Shown here: positions 11,982 through 23,500 of the stretch, in pieces
Numbering within the stretch: the first letter of the stretch is position 1
Layout: each line of letters starts with the position of its first letter
Origin: Edaphochlamys debaryana
Lineage: Eukaryota > Chlorophyta > Chlorophyceae > Chlamydomonadales
Assembly (NCBI GenBank): GCA_016858145.1
Contig: JAEHOE010000001.1
Coordinates: 1,116,001 to 1,180,000 of the forward strand
DNA length: 64,000 nucleotides
Direction of reading: 5' to 3'
Notes under the pieces: model-generated
What the model saw: only the letters and a program-made list of their open reading frames with translations
Told to the model about the DNA's origin: nothing
Database searches by the model: none
Program-made: the position numbers and the translations under genes

Positions 11982-14900
11982 TCACGCCTCACGCGCGCTC
12001 GAGAAGCTGCTGAAGGCGTCCTCCTGCTCGCAGCCGTGCAGGCTGGAGGGCGTCCGCGGGGAGCCCTGCGCCGAGCCGGGGGGCGACAGGCCGCCGCCGT
12101 CCGAGTGGCTGCCGCCAGCCCCCAGGCCGCCGCGGCGCACCTCCTCCGCCGACCCCCGCACCACCAGCATGCGCAGGTGCGGAGGCCTGCGGGCGCGAGC
12201 GCCGCCGCCGCCGTCACTGGCCCCAGGAACCGAAGCCGATGCGGCCGAGGCCTGGGGCCGGCCGTCGTAGACCTGGCCCGTCAAGGTGGACGCAGCGCTG
12301 ACGAGGCCGCTGCTGCAGACGCTGCCGCCCACGGTGGGGGCACGAGGGGCCGCGGCCACGCCGCCGGGTGCGGTCATGCTGCTATCTCCCAGGCGGGAGC
12401 GCACGCGCAGCAGGTTGGGCGGGTGGCGGGCGGCGGGGAGGGAGTGCGTGCGCTGCGGGCCATCGTCGTCCAATTCCTCGTCGCTGCCCTCCGACTCCTC
12501 AAGGGCTTGCTCCTCTTGTTGCTCCTCCTCCGCCGCCGCCTCCACACCCTCGTCCTTGTCCTCGTTCCCCGGCTGCGGCGCTTGCGCCTCGCAGGAGGGC
12601 TCGCCCTGCTGGGGTGAGGGTCCCAGCTTGGACGGAGAGGCGGGGCGCCGGGGGCTGCCCAGCAGCCCAGCGGCGGCGGCGCTGGCCCAGCGGCCCAGCC
12701 GGGACGCCGCGCTGCGCATCACGCCGCCCTCGTCAGCCGTGCCCTCGTCCTCCGCCGCCATCTCCACGCGGACCTCGCTGTCGGCCAGCATCGCCGCAAC
12801 CGCAGGCATGCCAAATTCCTCCACGCCGCCCAGCGCCCTCGCTGCCGCAGCAAACCGGGCCTGCTCGGACCCGATGTCCGCAAAGCTGGGGCCGGACAAG
12901 CCGGCGGCGGCGGCCGCAGCCGCTTCAGCGCCAGGGGCAAGCGAGCCGCGGCGGGACAGGGGCGGGCTGGCGGCGTTGCCCCCCTTGGACGACAGAAGAT
13001 CGGCCAGCCGTGACGGCGCCCGCTTCACCATGCGGGCGACCGAGTTGGTCCGAGACACCACCCTGGAGCTCAGGCTGCCGCCGCTGCCGCCGCGGCTGCT
13101 CGCAAAGCTGGCGTTGGCCGAGTGGATGGTGGACAGCACACGGCTGGTCACGCCCGCCAGGCCCTGCCGCAGCGCCCACGGAGACTCCACGGGGGAGGGG
13201 CGGTACGAGTGCGCCGGGGCGCGGGCCTTGCGCGTGTGGCCCGGCAGGTCCGGCTCGGCCGAGAAGAACTCAGCATCAGCCGCATCCCCCGAAGCCCTGC
13301 TGGCGGCCTTCTTGCGGGCGCTCTGACCGTTGCGCCGCTTCTTCCTCATGGGCCGAGACGCGTCCCCAGCCCCGGAAGACACGGCCTCGGGGCAGTTGTC
13401 CAGCGGGGAGCCGGCGGGGGGAAGCGGGGCAGACGTGAAGCGGGAGGCGTGGAAGGCCGAGGGGGCGGGAGGCGGGGCGGCGGCTGTCCGTGGGCTGCTT
13501 GCGTCGGCGGGGAGGGCGCTGGCCGGCGCGGCCCGGTGCGAGGCACGGGCGCTGTTGCGGCCTCCGGGGGAAGGCCGATGGTCGGCTTCGGGCTCGAGGG
13601 GATCGAGCTGCCCCAAGGAGTGGGCGGAGGGGTGCGGCGCCTCGGCCCCCAGGGAGGACACGCCCGGAACAGACGGGTAGCCGCTAGCGTAGCCAAAGCG
13701 GTCGCCGGGCAGGCGCGGTGCACGGAAGGACTGCGGAGCCCCTGTGGCGCTGGTGCGGGCCGGGGCGACTGCGGGCGGGAGGGCACCAGGCAGCAGGGCG
13801 TCAGAGCTTCAGCGCTGGCCTACCGCACGCTTTGCTACCCCACGCCTTGCTACCGCTGTTACTGGCGAAAGGCAATTCAGTAGTGGCCAAAAAGCGGCAG
13901 CATAGGTCAACCGTTCCTTGCGCTTGGCTACTCACTGGGCATCTCCCAACGGCGGCCGCCCACCACGACAAAGCTGTTGCTAAAAACGCACGGCGGCGCC
14001 GCCACGACCGGGATGCGGCCGCCGGCGCCCTCGTCCAGCGGCCGCACCTCCTGGAAGAAGTGCACCCCATCCACGGGGGCGGCGTCGTCCTCCCTGAAAG
14101 CAAGCGCCATGGAGTACACAGGGCAAGGCATGTTACGTTACGGCTATGTCAGAAGCTTTACCCACCACGCTGAGCCTTGCGAGAAAGTCGGGGAGGCATG
14201 CGCCGCCGGCACGCACGGCGGAGGGTGCAAAGCGTGAGGAGACGGGGGAAGCACAAAGGCTAGGCTATTCACCTGATGAGGTAGTCAACCCCAGCGCTGG
14301 CGTACTTGCTGCCCAGGATTGCACTGGGGCGGTCGCCGCCCAGGAAGAACAGGTCTCGTGCCGTCCTCCAGAAGCCGTTGGTGGTGCGGGCAGAGCATCG
14401 GTCCGCCGGGCCTCCGTCAAAGCCCACGCTGGCCTGTGGGGAAGGCGAGCGAGTGGAAGCTGGTCAGAGCCGTGCGTGCCGTAAACCGCATGCCCTGATA
14501 CATTCAGGTTACCCGGGTCACCACTGCTCGATCGACCCAGGTCAGCTTGCGCCGATAGATGGGGGTTGCTCATGGGCAGGGCGTCCATCCACCATGCATG
14601 CCGTCCACCGTGCCGTCCAAGTGCTCACCTGGCTGGAACGCTCGCCCATGGCGCTCATGCGCCCGGCGCGCACGACTCGCAGCTTGCGCACTTGGGCGCT
14701 GTGGCGACTGGACTTGCAGCGCTCGGCAAAGCCCCCTGGGCCGCTGTCGTACGCCTGGCCGGGGCCTCCCTCGTGGCCGTGCTCTTGGTGCAGGACTGCG
14801 GCGTTGGGGGAAGGGGGCCGGACGTGCAAGTTAGGGGGCACACCCGGAGGCTGGGTGATGGGGAGTTGCTTTTGCACATCTTGCCACGCCGTCCGTCTGT

Positions 14901-16749
14901 ACGACGCACAGGAACCCAGGCACCCAGCACCCCTCACCGTGATCGGCGTCCTCGCCGTCAGAGTCAAAGGAAGACGAGGCGTTGCTGCCCCCCTTGCCGC
15001 CCACGCTGAGCCGAGGGTTGCGCTTCCGCGCCTCCGCCCTGGCCCGGGCGGCGCGGCGGTTGCTCCTGGAGACCAGCAGGGCGTAGACGGCCCCGCCCAC
15101 GGCCACGGCCAGGAGGCCCAAGGCACCTGTGCGGTCAACATCCAGTGGTAGTGAGTACCGGCATCATACCACAATTCGAGGAAGAAACCCGGGTGTTGCA
15201 AGTCTGCCTCCCCTGCCGCCGGCTCCACGTCACCACGCTCACCGCCAACGACCGCGGGGAGGAGGATGCGGGTCTTGTCCGCGGCCTGGGGCGAGGGCCC
15301 GGCGGGATCCTGCTGGGCTGAGGCGTTGTAGATGTCCATGAAGAGGCCCTCGGCGGCGCCGGGCCCCAGCACGGAGGGCTCCAGGTAGATGGGCGGCAGG
15401 AGCAGAGGGGTGTAGCCGGGGCAGGTGGAGGGCTTGCAGGACGCCCGCACGGTGATGTAGCTGCAGCCTGGACGGATCCAGTTGGCGTCTGAGCCGGCGT
15501 ACAGAGGTGTCGAGGCCGAGGCGCATTTCTGCAGGCAGACCGGGGGAAGCAATTATTGAGCTGTTGCAGCCAAGCACGTGTGCTCAAGCCTGCGCAAGGC
15601 AGGGCCGCCGCATTGCAGAAGCCGTAACCCGGGCCCGCACACAACACCCCGAAGGCGACTCACCGCTGGCGCCAGGTCCACCCTTACAGAGACTGCGTAA
15701 AGGGCAGGAAAGTTCGCTTAGCCGTTTGGTCATGGTACATTCATGGCACGGAGCTCAGCCCGCGCAGCCAAGGCTTGCCACGGCAGCCGGCCTCCTGCTC
15801 CCCTCTGCCACCCTGCGAGCGCACGCGTACCTGCCCCTACCTCCCAGGCTGTATCCCCCACGCCTCCGGCCCCACCACCCACCGTAGAACAGGATAGCCA
15901 TCTCGTCGAATGCATCGGCTGTGGAGCAGTTGAACAAGTCGGTCGGAACGTCGAACGCAAGCCTCGCCTTGCGGCTACTGCAGTCTGCTGTGGCCCTTTG
16001 GCGGGAGACGGTGGCATGGGGCGGCGGCTCCTCCCAGGCCGGGCACGAGTCGGGCAGGAAGTTGCTGAGCCTGAGGTCTACGTTGCTGCCTCCGTCTGGC
16101 AGGGCAAACCACAGGTTGCTGGTCTCCGCCAGCGCCAGCGTGATGACTAGCCGCTCAGTGCGAACAAGGCCCGTGCCGGTCGAGTTGAGCGTGATGGTGG
16201 CGGGGTCTGAAGAGATCAAAGCGTAGCCCAGGGCCGCATCTGTCGCGCTGTAGATTGGGGTGCCATCCTCAGAGTTAAGGGAGATGCACTGAGACTGGTC
16301 CACAGCACCGGCAGCGCGAACTCGGCAGGAGTGCCTGCGTGGAGGTGGGGCGACGGAAGACTTGGGTAAGGGTGGGTACGAGGTTGTGTGGGTGGGTCGG
16401 GCGGGTGGGGGCGGCTCAGACGGATGGATCCACCGGGGGTACACGGAGAACAACGGAGCGAAGGGGCGGTGGCGTGGGTGAAAGGTTGTGCGGGCGGGGC
16501 ACGCTCGCGTGCGGGGTTCGATCCCCCTAGAGGCCCTGAATGTGGCTGGGGGCGAGGGTTTCGCCGCATGAAAAACTGTCCGCAGCATATCAAATGCAGC
16601 TCACCGAGTAGGCCACGCGCATGTGTGTATCCCGCGTTGTCAAGGTGAAACGACAGGCGGGAGTCTGCTGCATGGCTGGCGCATGTCGAGGAGAGGCCAC
16701 CACCACAGGCCACCACCACCGCGAGCACAAGCCAATGTATATCTCTCAT
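11982..16749 (-). CDS. membrane protein A: single-pass surface protein of the A/B/C family (1110 aa)
   Basis: Nine exons (minus strand, high to low): 16749-16605, 16320-15883, 15692-15664, 15528-15243, 15126-14938, 14795-14629, 14433-14273, 14093-13936, 13741-11982; total 3333 nt. The start gives a signal peptide, MRDIHWLVLAVVVACGG. The ectodomain (about 30-299) has three segments shared with genes B and C: a Cys-containing stretch leading to ALGYALISS; a strand-rich part ending in DLFNCS and VRVDLAPA; and a Cys-rich block, CSYITVRASCKPSTCPGY. One membrane helix lies at about 300-318 (GALGLLAVAVGGAVYALLV) and is followed by SRSNRRAARAR, so the C-terminal side is cytosolic. The ~790-residue tail is Ser/Pro/Ala-rich with acidic runs, mostly in one 1.76 kb exon. 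I know no named family for it. Surface display, adhesion or signalling are possible roles, but no kinase or enzyme domain is visible. The second exon's acceptor (TGCCGAG) is non-standard and is the least sure junction. Confidence 0.82.
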
Positions 16750-19700
16750 GAGAGCAGCTCTTCGCTGTCGGTGAGCTGATGACCCCGCCAAGGACAGCGT
16801 TTCTTTTTGCAAACCGCCGCAGCAATGCCCGACTGCGAACAACACCGCTATTACCCCAAGCTGGCCCCAAAGCGCCTATGGTGTGTTGGAGGTAAGGCAA
16901 GCGGGGCGTTGCGGGCGGCAGTAGGTGCGTTGCAAGCGCGGAGGACGGTGATGACTGCTGCGCAAGTCGCCGAGCGCGGCTGCGGTGGGACTGCCGAATG
17001 CAGTGCCCGGGTCGGTCTGAGTACAAGTGTAAGGACTGTGGTCATTTGCTCTGGGGATGTTGGAGGGGCGCGAGGGTTGATTCCGTGCTGGATGGCTGGG
17101 TTTTGGGTCGTCGAGTAAAGCAACAGCTCGCCGGCCCGGGTTTACCACGAACCCTGCAGCCACCTGAACTTATGGACATTCACTCACTGCTCACATACAA
17201 GTCGGTGTCCGCCCCGGCAGCTCGACACCCGGTCAGTCAGTACAGTCAGAGCATTTCCGTCCATTGACACGCGACTTTTGCGTTTCCGGGGCCGCCGACC
17301 GTGGAGGCGTGCATACATGCGAATTGCGCCCTCACGGCTTATGGTTTACGCAGGAAACGTGGTCACCTGGAAACTGCCACTCTTTGCTTGGGTCTCGACA
17401 GAACGTCTTGACAGAACCTGACAGGTGTTGCTCGCTGAACCGGAGAGCGTGCTGTCTGAGGGACTACGGGGCCTGAGGGAAGGTCGCGAGGGGGACTTGC
17501 TTGTCCGTGCCCAGGCCGGCAGGCTCGGGTCACTCGGACAGTATCAGTGAGGGGTGACAGTATCATCACCCCTGGGCCCGTGCGCGTGTGACGGGTTGGG
17601 ATGGATGGAGCGAGGAAGGGCGGGCCTGTACTGCCGCCCAGGTCAATGTGGACAACAAATTAAAGATCCTGCTGGCGGAATAGGCGGATACCGCCGCCGC
17701 CGCCTTCCTTACTTGCTTGCACCCAGTCGGATGGACTCAGATCCTGCACGCAGACGGATTGTACCCGCTTTTGCCCTGGCCGTTCCTGCCCCTTCACCAT
17801 TAATCCAACTACCTGTGCGCCTCCGCTCCGGTTGGGGGGGCTTTGGGCGCAGCAAATATGCTACACGCGCAGAGGCAGGCGGGCCCCTGTAGACCAGGCA
17901 GCAGTGGTGCGCAAGGCACACCCGGGCACACTCACAACTAACCCTCCGTCTCCCAGCCAAGGGCCCTGACGACGCGGCGGCGAGCCACCCAAACCCGGCG
18001 GCAGGCATCACCACCGGGCCGCCGGCGGAAGATCGTGTCATGCCAAAGCCTCCGTGCCCCGAACCGCAAGCAAGCCAGCTTTGGCACAGGGACCGCGCTA
18101 ACAGCTAGCCACCATCAAGCTTGAGAGTTTCGCCGCCGACGGGCCATCTATGGCGTGCTCGCCCGGCCATCCCTGCCGCCACTCACTCGTGGCGGAACTG
18201 AACGCCTAGACCTCTGCATGCTGGCGGCAGGGCGCCACTCGCCAGCGCCTGCCGACCGGTCCAGGCGGAGGGACTGCCCCTCTCTGCCAGTAGGTAGCCC
18301 TGCCGGGGCACCCAGTTGTTGTTGTTGTTGTTGTTGTTGTTACACGGACATGGTACCAGCCGTGAACCCCCCATACGGGCCGTGGGCCAAAGGGGAATGT
18401 GTTCAGTGAAGCACAAACAAGGTCAATGGAATCCAGCCTTGCCCAGGAGCACGGCATGCGGCAGGCGTCTACCGAGCGCCCAAACGACCCCAGGCAGTGT
18501 TCACCGCGTCAGGCGCCTCAGAGGGCGTTCTCAATCGACCAGTGGGTGCAAGCTAGCAGGCAGGAGCGCCTCGAACGAAAGCCGGGAGTCAGGGGCGCCC
18601 CGACAGGTAGGCCAAGAGCGCCGCTTGGGCAAGAGCGGCGGCGGCCTCTCCAGCTCCATACATCCCGGCTCCCCGCTCCAGGCCCGCCGCCGCCCGGTGA
18701 CGGTCCCGCCTCCAGCTCCAGCGCCAGCTCAAGCGGCGCCGCCACTTGCTCCACCTCCACCAGTCTCCGTCGGATTCGCAAGTGTGCGTTCCGCCGAAGA
18801 CGGCGGCGGCGGCGAGGCGAGGCCAACCAAGACCGGCCAGCCTCCCACGCAAAGGCATGGGCCCTTCGCTCGGGGCCGTGCCACGACGTTGGTGGTGGCT
18901 TCCGGAACGTGCCCGCCGCAGTGAGGCCGGCAGCAGGGCAACACCAGGTGGCGGAGGGGGACCCCGCCGCTAGCTACCAGCGTCGGTGCATCGGCCATAC
19001 TTGGGTTCCCTGCTGTTGACAGCCTCGTTGCTGCCACCCACCCAGTCGGAGTTGGTAGACCTGGTGATAGCCAGCTGGGAGTCCTGGGACAGCAGCTGAA
19101 TAGTGGTCCAGCGGCTCGCTGGGTATGCCAGCAGCCACAATGGATCACTGTATGTTGCGGATACCTTGCGTAGGTGCGGAAGGCCCTGGTCTTGACCGCC
19201 ATGGCCTCCCGCTGGGGGCCGGTCCCAGTGCACCGACTGCACCCCAGGCTCCGTCGCCGGGCTCAGTCACCTGCCATCATTGCGGCACGCTCAGGCGCTC
19301 ACGCCGTGAGCCTTTGGCCCCAGCCACTCACCGGCCAGCCCCTCGCACACAAAGCCAACACGGGCAGCCACGCACTGATCACGCTGCCGTGAAGGCGCGC
19401 GAGACCACTCAGCCCGGCGGAGATTGCTCCCTGCTGCTCTGGGAGTGGTATTCGGCTGGCGTGCCTTGCCTGCTGTGCGCCTTCTCGTTCCACGTACCCC
19501 TCCTCGGTTCCCTCATTGCATCCACCATGGACTGTTTTGGACTGCGCGCAGGGTATGCGACCGCATGCGCGTGGCTGGCGCGGTGCAGCACGCATGTCAT
19601 CAGGCAGGGTTAGGCGGGCTCTCTGGAGGGGTGACACGGCGGGGTCCAATCGGCCAATCCAGCTACGCTGACCGTCCAATCCCCTCGTCGGTCCATTCCT

Positions 19701-20550
19701 AGTTCAAAGGCTCTCTCGAATCCTATACCACACGCTCGGGCGCAGATCTACCCTGGTGTAGGCTGGTGTCACCCCTCCGGGAGCAAGGCGGGGTCCACCC
19801 TGTTGTTGTCCACTCGCCCTTGCCCCCTTGCGTCTGCCTGGTACCCAGTCCAGGAGTGGTCCTAAGGGCTTGTGCATAGACGCATATTCCAGGCCCTGGG
19901 GTGCTTGGTTATGGCCGGTCCCGGATGCCATGTCGGCCCAACAAGCTTGGGCGGCGTCCTCCGCGGAGGTCACCATAACTCACCATGCATCTGACCATGG
20001 TTCAAGAAGTAGCCCTTTGATAGGTCTCTTGGCGTCAGTCAAACGTTCTTGGCCTCGCGCGCCATCCTCCGCTCCGATATACACTCGAACACCCATCTAC
20101 ATGTACCCTACAGCGTAAATACTGAATGGTCAGTACCTGATCTGCCGCGAGGTGCCGCGTTTCGAAACACAAGCGGATGTGTGGGAACCAGGGCAACGGC
20201 TGAAGAGAGGAAGGAGAGCGTGTATTGGCGAGAAACGTTGACAAACCTACTGCGGCTAATGGGGACGAGGGATGGGCGGGTATGGAACTCGCCTGACTGG
20301 GCTGCTGTCGGATCGACGCACCAAGGCCGGACCAAGCCTGCTGAAGTGGACCCAAGGACCCCGCCCAGCTACAGAAGTACAAGACATATAGTCGTTGGAT
20401 GTGATGGGACGCGGCTCAGACCCCACAGCACTGGTTACAGTGCCGAGCGAGGGCAATGTGTGACGACTCATTTAGGACCCTTTGAGACCAGGGTCACCTG
20501 GAAGCCCAGCTTACGCGTGCATAGGCTGGGCTTGCCAATCAAACGGCGCG
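16750..20550. other. 3.8 kb spacer between divergent genes A and the PAN-pherophorin gene
   Basis: Both flanking genes start here and run outward, so the spacer must contain both promoters. Several open frames of 100-200 codons exist (for example 18316-19019), but they overlap in all frames, lack domain-like sequence and do not join splice sites. A perfect GTT microsatellite is present. No transposase, terminal repeat, tRNA or TATA box was recognised. Confidence 0.55.
18315..18341 (+). repeat. GTT trinucleotide microsatellite, nine copies
   Basis: Nine uninterrupted copies of GTT (27 bp) lie in the long spacer between the divergent genes. Simple repeats of this kind are often length-variable between strains. 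Confidence 0.95.
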
Positions 20551-23500
20551 ATGTCGTCGTCGTCGCATGGGTCGCCGGCGGACCTTGCAGTGCTTCACTG
20601 TAGAGATGGCAGCAGACGACGACTGCTTCCTTATCAAGCCCATTTGCGGGGGTTAAGCACGGTGGTCTTCCTTCTGGCCTTCGCGACAATGTCGCACATG
20701 GCGAGTGCCTTAGGTACGCCGTCGCGGCCTGCTATGGCTGGGGCTACCTGCTGGAGCAATCGGTGACGTACCTGGGCGATGGTCAGGGGACCCTTGACGT
20801 GGTCGTCCGCGTGCACCGCCCGCCAAAGCTTGCACGTGCACCCCGCAACGCCCGCAACGCCGGTTGGCCGGTCGGCCGCCGCGTCGTTGCCTAGCCAGCT
20901 CGCTGGAAACCCACCCTATGCCCCCCGATGTTCTCGCAGTAGCCTTCCCAGATCCTCCCAGCCCCGAGCCGCCCAGCCCGGCGCCGCCCAGCCCCTTTCC
21001 ACCAGAACCCCCCAATCCTGCACCTCCCAGCCCTGAGCCCCCTAGTCCTGCACCTCCCAGCCCGGAGCCCCCCAGTCCTGCACCTCCCAGCCCGGAGCCC
21101 CCCAGTCCTGCACCTCCCAGCCCGGAGCCCCCCAGTCCTGCACCTCCTAGCCCCGAGCCCCCTAGTCCTGTACCTCCTAGCCCCGAGCCTGTCAGCCCCG
21201 AGCCTCCCAGTCCTGCGCCGCTCAGCCCAGAGCCCCCCAGCCCCAGCCCCCAGCCGCCCAGCCCGCCCCAACCGCCCAGTCCAGATGGTGGGTTGTGCTG
21301 ATAAAGGCGGGTCCCCGGCAGGTGCAATCAGCGTTGCTTCATTGCTTGCCACCTGTGCCTCAGGCCAGCCTCCTGCCAGACCAGACGCCTACACATGCTA
21401 TTACCTTGATCCCGTCGAGACCCCTTTCCCGCAACGGTACCATCCCCCTCAGGCTGCTTCCATCACCCGGACTTCGAGCTGATCCAGGGAAAGGACCACA
21501 ATGGGAATGACATCGGGCGCGTTGATGGGACGAACGAGACGTTTGCGCAGGTGCGTTGTGGGCCACCGCCGGGAGTGGTGACGTGTGGCGGATGCGTGCT
21601 CGCGGATCGATTTACGACATACTCGCGTACTGCGGATTGGTGCCGAGTGCGCTCGGCTCCCCATCGCACCCACCTTTCTTGGCACGTTCTTGGCCGGCCT
21701 CAACCCCCGCTCCCTTGCTATAACCGCCTTGCCTCCTCCTCGGCCTTGGGGGGTAGGCTTGCTTGGCGCGCTGCGACTGCCTCGGCTTCAACAAGTTTGG
21801 ATGTGAGTGTGATGCTCCTGAGGGGTACAGTAGACCCAATTCTGCGTCGTCCTGACGTCCAGCACCTTGTGACTAGCTGAGTAGCTGGGCACACGGTTGT
21901 ATGGCGGGTTGGCGGGTTGATACCCACAGCAGCTAGGGCTAGAGGGCCCTAGCCACTCCGGCACCTTATCCACGGACCGCACGACCCTGTACACCATGCT
22001 TGCCTACTAAGGGTGCATGGGCCTGCCCGTAACCCCTGTTTATGTCCATCTCCCCATGCCGACCTGCAGGGCAAGTCGGCGTGGGGATGGGCAGAGCCCC
22101 GAAGTCAGGCGTGAGGACAGAGGGATGCATGGACGCGGCAGAGGGGGCGCTGTGGCATGGGAGTTCAGTCATGCATTGATGGCACCCGTACGGATTGGGC
22201 GCTCGCTGCTGGCCGGCTTTGACTTGCTCATCCCATGACACGCGCCTCATCATTGCAGGCTTAAACTTGAGGTCACGAACCCAATCTCGTACCCAGAGTA
22301 TGCGAACCCATGCACTGGACTCTACGTGCGGACGAACGTCTGTTTACCGCCACCCGTGCCACCCGGACCGCCGTCCCCTCCAAGCCCCGAGCCGCCCAGC
22401 CCTGAGCCACTTAGCCCGCCCACCCCGCCTACCCCGCCCAGTCCCGATGGTAAGGTCACTGCGCCCAAGTCTGAGAAGCTCCGATGCCATTCCGTAAGGG
22501 GACGTCTCGCCCAGCTGACCGCCAGCTACGCCCCTCCCCACCACCTGTACCCTGCCCCCTCAGGCTGCTTCCATCACCCGGACTTCGAGCTGATCCAGGG
22601 GAAGGACCACAACGGGGACGACATCAGGCGCGTCGATGGGACGAACGAGACGTTTGCGCAGGTGCGTCGTGGGCCGCCGGAATGGGAGACGTGTGGCAGT
22701 AGCGAGCATTATATCAGGTTGGTGCCGGCTTTCCGTACCGTGGCTGGGGGGCCACCGTGGCCAGCACACAAGCCGCCGGCGAATGCGACGACGCTGCGTC
22801 GGTGACGTCGGCTGCGTGCCGTGCCACCACCCCGGGAGTACCACTGGTTTGCTGGGGCAGAGTTCGCTGACCTGCCGCTTTGGGGGGAGGGGTGAAGGCC
22901 CTTGCTTGCTGCACCCAGGGGTGCCCTCGGTGATCCATCGTTGCCCCCTTGCTTGAGCGTGTTGGGCCGGTCCTGACACCCGCTCTCTTGCTTACCGCCT
23001 CCGCCTCGGCCTTGGGGGACAGGCTTGCTTGGCGCGCTGCGACTGCCTCGGCTTCAACACCCTAGGATGTGAGTGTGATCCTCCTGAGGGGTAGATCCAA
23101 CTCTGTTTCGAACTGCGGTCCAGCACGTTGTGACGTGGCTAGCCGGGGCACACACTCGGATGGCGGGTTGATACCCACAGCAGCTAGGGCTAGGGCCCCC
23201 AGCAGAGGGCCCTGACCACTCGGGCACCGTATCCACCGACCGCAGGACCCTGTGCACCATGCTTGGTTAGTGAGTATCACGTGGGCCCTTGAAGGTGCAC
23301 AGGCCTGCCCGTAACCCCTCTTTGTGTCCGTTTCCGCATGCTGACCTGCAGGGCAAGTCGGCGTGGGGATGGGCAGGGCCCCGAAGTCAGGCGTGAGGAC
23401 AGAGGGATGGACGCGGCAGATGGGGCGCTGTGGCAAGGGAGTTGTGCATTACTTGCATCCGTACTTGATGGGGGCTCGCTGCTGGCCCGCTTTGGCTCGC

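Noticed and set aside
16511..16530. tRNA T-arm-like sequence (GGGGTTCGATCCCCC)
   Set aside because: It sits inside the first intron of gene A on the opposite strand. No D-arm, anticodon arm or acceptor stem can be drawn around it.
18316..19019. Open frames of ~200 codons in the long spacer
   Set aside because: They overlap in several frames and both strands, show no domain or splice consistency, and one begins within the GTT microsatellite.
22450..22563. In-frame readable intron between module 1 linker and module 2
   Set aside because: This 114-nt intron (and its copy at 24831-24944) has no stop and could be retained. The equivalent between modules 2 and 3 is 116 nt and would shift the frame, so I treat all as ordinary introns.
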